64,000 bases of DNA. Source: Aphelocoma coerulescens. Taxonomy: Eukaryota > Chordata > Aves > Passeriformes > Corvidae. The position numbers were made by a program, and so were the translations under genes. Under the pieces are notes generated by a model that did no database searches, had not been told where the DNA came from, and saw only the letters and a program-made list of their open reading frames with translations. Positions within the stretch are counted from its first letter, which is position 1. Each line of letters opens with the position of its first letter. Below, one piece after another: positions 59,150 to 64,000 of the stretch. Location: NCBI RefSeq assembly GCF_041296385.1, contig NC_091016.1, forward strand, positions 19,381,497 through 19,445,496, read 5' to 3'.

Positions 59150-59510
59150 TTCATATTTATGGTCCCAACGGCTTTATCCATTCATTCTGCATATACTTTC
59201 CAGGGCGAGGTTACAGCTTGGTCACCTCAGTGAACCTTAGGTCAGGCCCCTGACCAGAAAGAGATTAAGATACAAAGCAGGCTGCCTAGCACATTAAATT
59301 CGGTGTCTGGGACGGCCAGGAGGTGGCAGAGCAAGTCTAATGTACCACAACTGAATGGCAGGCTCGGGGTATTTTCCAGTCTTGACGCTGCGGAAAGATG
59401 GTGAGCTCCTGCAGTTCTCCCATTTGCACCGTTTAGTGGCAACTGCCTGCACACCACTCACAGCGTTTGCAAGGCTATAAAGAGGCTTCCAGCAAGCTTG
59501 CAGAGCTCTC
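59150..59510 (+). promoter_or_regulatory. Candidate regulatory element / TATA promoter
   Basis: The block keeps more CpGs than its flanks and holds GGTCACCTCAGTGAACC near 59220. GGTCAGGCCCCTGACC at 59238-59253 is an almost perfect inverted repeat. It also has a TATAAAG word at 59476-59482. Sequence downstream is T-rich and has no convincing coding frame, so any product would be non-coding. Confidence 0.3.
59316..59329 (+). promoter_or_regulatory. CTCF-like site
   Basis: CCAGGAGGTGGCAG matches the CTCF core CCASYAGRKGGCRS at 13 of 14 positions. It is in the same orientation as the site at 48440, inside the candidate regulatory block. Confidence 0.4.
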
Positions 59511-59749
59511 TAGGAAATGATGGCTGGTATTTTTTTTCCTTTTTTTTCTTTCTCTTTTTTAATTATAATTTTGCTCTGCTGACTCAACTCTGCTGCTCAC
59601 TGGAAGTTTGGCCAACGCATCCTTTCAGAGGCAAGAATGAGTCTTCCTTGTATGCATGTCCTTGCAAGCAAATGACACTGACCCTGCCCACAGCAGCACG
59701 GGACAAAAGCACATCAATCAAGCAAGGGCTTGACAAGTAAGGATACAGA

Positions 59750-62700
59750 AATATGTAATACATAATTCTGCATAACTGTTAATACAGCTGCCCTCTCATT
59801 TCTCTCCTTGTTACTCCTTCACATGGTAAGTGACCCATGTGAAAAGCAGAGAGAAACCATGTGAGAGGGCAGAGCAGATGAACAGAGGGAAAAAGCAAAT
59901 AGGAGTGACAAACTGGCCAATATCAGCTGGGATACTTTTTGTATCAACTTCGGCTGCAGTCAGCTCTGGGTTGGGTCAGCAGATGATGGAGATAACTGGG
60001 GGAAAAAACCAGAGGATGCACAGACGTGCTGCCAATAATTTGGTAATCTAAACTGTATCTACTTGTAAATTACTCTTATTTAAAAAGCAATAAGCTTCAG
60101 CAAAACCTGTCTTCTTCCTAAGAGCTACTGATGGAGGTTAGTAACAAACCCCCAAAGTTTATCAACAGAAAGCAACCCCAAAATCTCGGTGTGTTAGGTT
60201 TAATGGGCTGCAGCAACCCCAGGATAGATATTGGTGCCTTCACAAAAGAAGGCATTTAGTGTCTTCTGCCTCTCATGCAGATTTTTTGTATGTCTGTTTC
60301 CCTTGGGCAGCTGTGACAGGGGAGATAGAAGAAGGGCAAGAGGAGAAGGTAGTAATCATTTTCTTAGGGTTTGACCTCCTTTGAGAAAACACAAGACCAG
60401 TTTGTGTCTTGCTGTTTTAAGGGACTCAAAAGCCTCATAGATGGCAATGGAAATAGAGAGAAGCAGCTCCTTCAGTTAGGACTGCAAGAGAAATAGATGA
60501 TGCAGAGGTTTTTTGAGCACAGGGTTAGACACAAAGTCAAGAGAACCATGCATGAGGGAGACAGGCAGTGAGGAGAAGTGAACAGAGGATCCTTTGCACT
60601 GAAAGTACTGGAGTTATTATGCTCCAAATTCTGCATTTATTGTCTGCTGGCTTCAAAGCAGCAATGTACAATAGAATCTGACCCTAAATAGATGTAGTTG
60701 TCAGAATCAACAATAGGAAGCACAGATAGAAAGAGATTTGATATCTTCTCTACAATCCTGCCTCTGGTAATAGTTACTGCTAGAACCCAAAACTCCCTCA
60801 GAGGAGGGAAGGAAACTGTATTTCTTCCAATATCTCTGCTAACAGCTCTGTTGTTTTTAAGATTCTAAGAAAGGACCAACTACATAGCTGGGAAGAAATT
60901 ACACAAAAAAATCCCAGCACTGCTATTCTCCAGGGGTTTCCCCCAACCTTCTAATGTTTTAGCCAAGTACAGGTAAAATCTATGCCCTGAACATTAATGC
61001 AGACAGTGCCCCCCAGACAGACACACTCAGGCCTGGACAGAACTGCTGGGGTAAGAGAAAAGGTCACCTGCCATGGCCTGTGTATCCCCTGAGTGCTCTG
61101 CTAACACCAGATGTAGAGATGGCATCTGGAAGACCAACTTATGGCCACAGGCATCTGAAATGAGAGCAATTAGCACAAGCAGACAGACAGACTGTGGAGA
61201 TCCTTGTAACTTCCAATTTCTTCTCACCAGGCTGGAGTTGAACAGGCATCTACCACTGAAAAGCTACATATCCTGCGGTTTCTTCTCTGAATTTTGTAAA
61301 CAGCACTGTGCATGTTACTGCAAGTCCTTTCACATCAAACCTGGGGCTGTGGTTGCCATGCATTGCTTTAAGCATCCAGGTCCAAATCTCACATCTAAAA
61401 CAATGGTGTTTGGATTGGAAATGCTATTTTGATCCTCCTCTTTTTTCAGTTGCCCCGGCCTTGAGGATGATGGCTTAGAATAGCTGAAATATTTAAAAAC
61501 TCCGCCAAGCGCTGTGCTGACAAAACAGCAATTTGTATGTGCTCTGTACTTCTGGCTAATCTCAGCACAGAGCTCACATGCTGAATGAATCTTCTTTTCT
61601 CTCATCATTCAGTGTATTAACTCGAGGTCATGCTCCACTGACACTTGCAAACAGCACCCGCCTCTGTCAGTCACAGCCATGCATAGAAGGAGCATGAAAG
61701 GAATTAACTGTCTAATAAACATGCCTGGCTTGCACACAGCCCCTCAGGATGGGAGCAATAGCGTGAGGGGCTGATGGCAAACTCTTGGAGGAGGCAATAA
61801 GGGGTTAGCCTACAGAAATGGAAATGCTCCTGTTTGCAATGGTATCACAAATGCATAATGTCACCAATATTTCACTTATGGCTTGTTTTCAGACATCTAC
61901 AAAATCCAGTAGTCGTGGCAAAGCCAGCTGCCTTTGTTGTCTGTGGTTACTGTTAAAAGAGACCAAATGACACTTTGCAGCCCTGTGATCCGAAGCACAG
62001 TGCTCTGAATCACTTCAGGAGAAAGAAGCGGTGACAGGATTTAGTTCAAAGCTGTAAGAAAATGGAGAGAGAAGACCAATAATACCAGCAGTAGAAGAAC
62101 TTTATTTCTTAAAGGAAAATTAATTCAGCAGCAATAAATAAAGGTGCTGTTCTCAAGAAAAACCTCATATTGCCGATGTGCAACATCACATAAATGTGAG
62201 GTTAGGAGATGTGAGAACAACTGTGCAACTGTTATCTAAGGGCAGATCAATTCTTCTCCTTTCCTTTCGTTCTTCCCCATTTCATTCCAGAAGCTTCAGA
62301 AGACTGCTTCCTCTGGTGCCAAACTAATTATTTTGGGAGTGGGAGCAATCATTTATATTCTCATCCCAGAATCACCAGGTACTTCATTGAAAGTTTGATA
62401 AGGCCTTACTGTGTATGTGCTGTAGGGAAATGGATTGTTTGTATTTTGTGCTCCAACAACAAACTGAGGCTGTGAGAAGAGCTACTGAAGATCCCCATAG
62501 GAAATAGTTTAACCTAATATAGGAACTCAGTACTTCTACCTTTTGTACTCTTTGCCCTGAATAATGCTTTCTCTGACTAATGATAAAATCTGTCCAGGGC
62601 AAAAAGGTTAGGAGTATTCCGTTCCAAACAAGAACATTTGGATGCTCTGGTTTGTTTTGCCTCCTTTATGCTCAGAATATGTATAGGGTGGTTGGAAGGA

Positions 62701-64000
62701 AGTGACCAACTCTTCTGTGTTATTAATGTTACTTATTTGTCGATAAGACTATCAAGAGCTGTCTTAGAAAAATATTAAAGCTGAGTCATATACCAATAAA
62801 AACAGACAAATTCACTCTGGCAGCTGCAATAGTGAATTTAACTTACTTTTGCTGTGCCTCAGCAGTGTGGCATATGGTTCTATGGTGATTTCATTTCATT
62901 TCAGAGTTTCTTTTTGACATAAGATGAAGTCTAATAACATCTCAAATGGAGTAACAGGAAGAGCAAAGGCAACTCTTTTTACTACAAGTAAGGAACTCTG
63001 TGCATCTTCCTGCCACGTATAAAGGCACCTATGACTTGCTAGAGAAGTGAATAGTTGTTCTAAACATCTAAATTCGATCTGTGCAAAGACATCTGCATCT
63101 CTAATGTGCACAGGCAAGCAAGCAGTGGTTGAAGCAGAAGTTGTGTGTGGCTCTCCCCCTCTGTTTTGATCAAAAGTTCAGGGTGTGAAAAGCACTAGTG
63201 CTGCCTCAGTTCTCCTATTCATTCAGCAAGATACAGCCTATAATCGATAACTATGAGATTCCAAAGTGAAAACTGACATGTTAAGCAGGTGATAGGATTT
63301 TTTACTGACTGAAATCACAAGTTAAAAGATTATCTTTTTCTTTTGAGAAAATATGCCAATTGTTAAGGCTACAGACAGCAAAAAGAATGGTGATTTTTTG
63401 CAGCCAGAATGCAAAATATTGAGAGGCACAGTACTCCCATGGATCTTGAAAAATGGAGATGTTGGTTGCTTTGGTAAGAAAGCAGTCCTGACTCTCTGAC
63501 TATGATTAAGTTGCTATTGCTCAGCTGGGGTGTTGTTCACAGTAATCTGGGTCTTGCTCATGCTGACTCACGTCTCCTGCGTTCTCAGCAGCATTTGTAT
63601 GGGATTTGTATTTCTTACCATTCTGGCCTCCAAGGTACTGAGCCTCCTCTATCTTCATGTGTGTGGGAGGCCTGGGATCAAACACCAGGGAGCAGGAGCA
63701 GTCACTGCCAGAGTTTCCTGATGTGAAGATGTCAGACAATGCCCAGGTCTTGGGATCCAGCATGGATTTTTCCTCTTGAGGAACGCGAGATAGGAGGGAG
63801 CCAGAATGTGAGTCAGAAAGGTACAACATTGTACTTAGAGAAGGATGGCCCTTTCAGTTAGTTTTGTTGTTTTATTTAACTGCCTTGCAGCCTATTTTAT
63901 ATAATCATAGGGAAACATCCAGTCCCTGACCATCAAGGATGGCAGAAAGTGGACACCTGTGGAAGTGAAGTAAGCAGGTTTTCACAAGACAATGTGATGG
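59750..64000. other. Non-coding interval, nothing recognised
   Basis: No coding exon, RNA gene or clear repeat was recognised to the end of the window. An ATAATCATAGGGAAACATCC word near 63901 weakly recalls a CR1 end but has no supporting context. Confidence 0.4.

Noticed and set aside
63901..63935. CR1 3' end near the right edge
   Set aside because: A single CATAG-like word without the flanking CR1 blocks is not enough.

Overview
The window looks like nuclear DNA from a bird, most likely a songbird. It is AT-rich and CpG-poor with one sharp CpG island, and it carries CR1 LINE fragments of several ages. It also holds two endogenous-retrovirus LTRs of types common in passerines. There is no bacterial gene organisation. 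Almost all short open frames here are random or lie in repeats. No database search or alignment was possible, so family calls rest on motif and consensus recognition.

Layout. Positions 1660-2870 are a strong CpG island with a probable non-coding first exon reading leftward; the body of that gene would lie outside the window. A CR1 copy abuts its upstream side. About 3.5-34.7 kb is gene-poor: old CR1 pieces, simple repeats, and several CpG-retaining or homeodomain-rich stretches that look like conserved non-coding DNA. A full-length solo LTR of ERVL type lies at 35125-36195. About 0.8 kb beyond it is a TATA/initiator promoter, then the one convincing protein-coding gene (37299-38189), an intact ANKRD9-family ankyrin protein of 296 residues.

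Downstream of that gene are weaker gene-like signals. These are a 66-bp candidate exon (39176-39241), an octamer/TATA element with an arginine-rich frame (40235-40859), and an 11-copy minisatellite (41897-42210). Last comes a textbook 3' splice site with a terminal exon and poly(A) signal (42636-43258). The terminal exon may be the distal 3' end of the ANKRD9-like transcript. Alternatively it may be the last exon of a separate gene whose tail ends in an ITIM-like motif.

From 43.3 kb to the end there are no recognisable coding exons. This part holds a hairpin cluster, CR1 relics, a small CpG-rich patch with a CTCF-like site, an ERVK-type LTR, a tandem cluster of forkhead-like motifs, and a possible TATA-bearing regulatory element near 59.3 kb.
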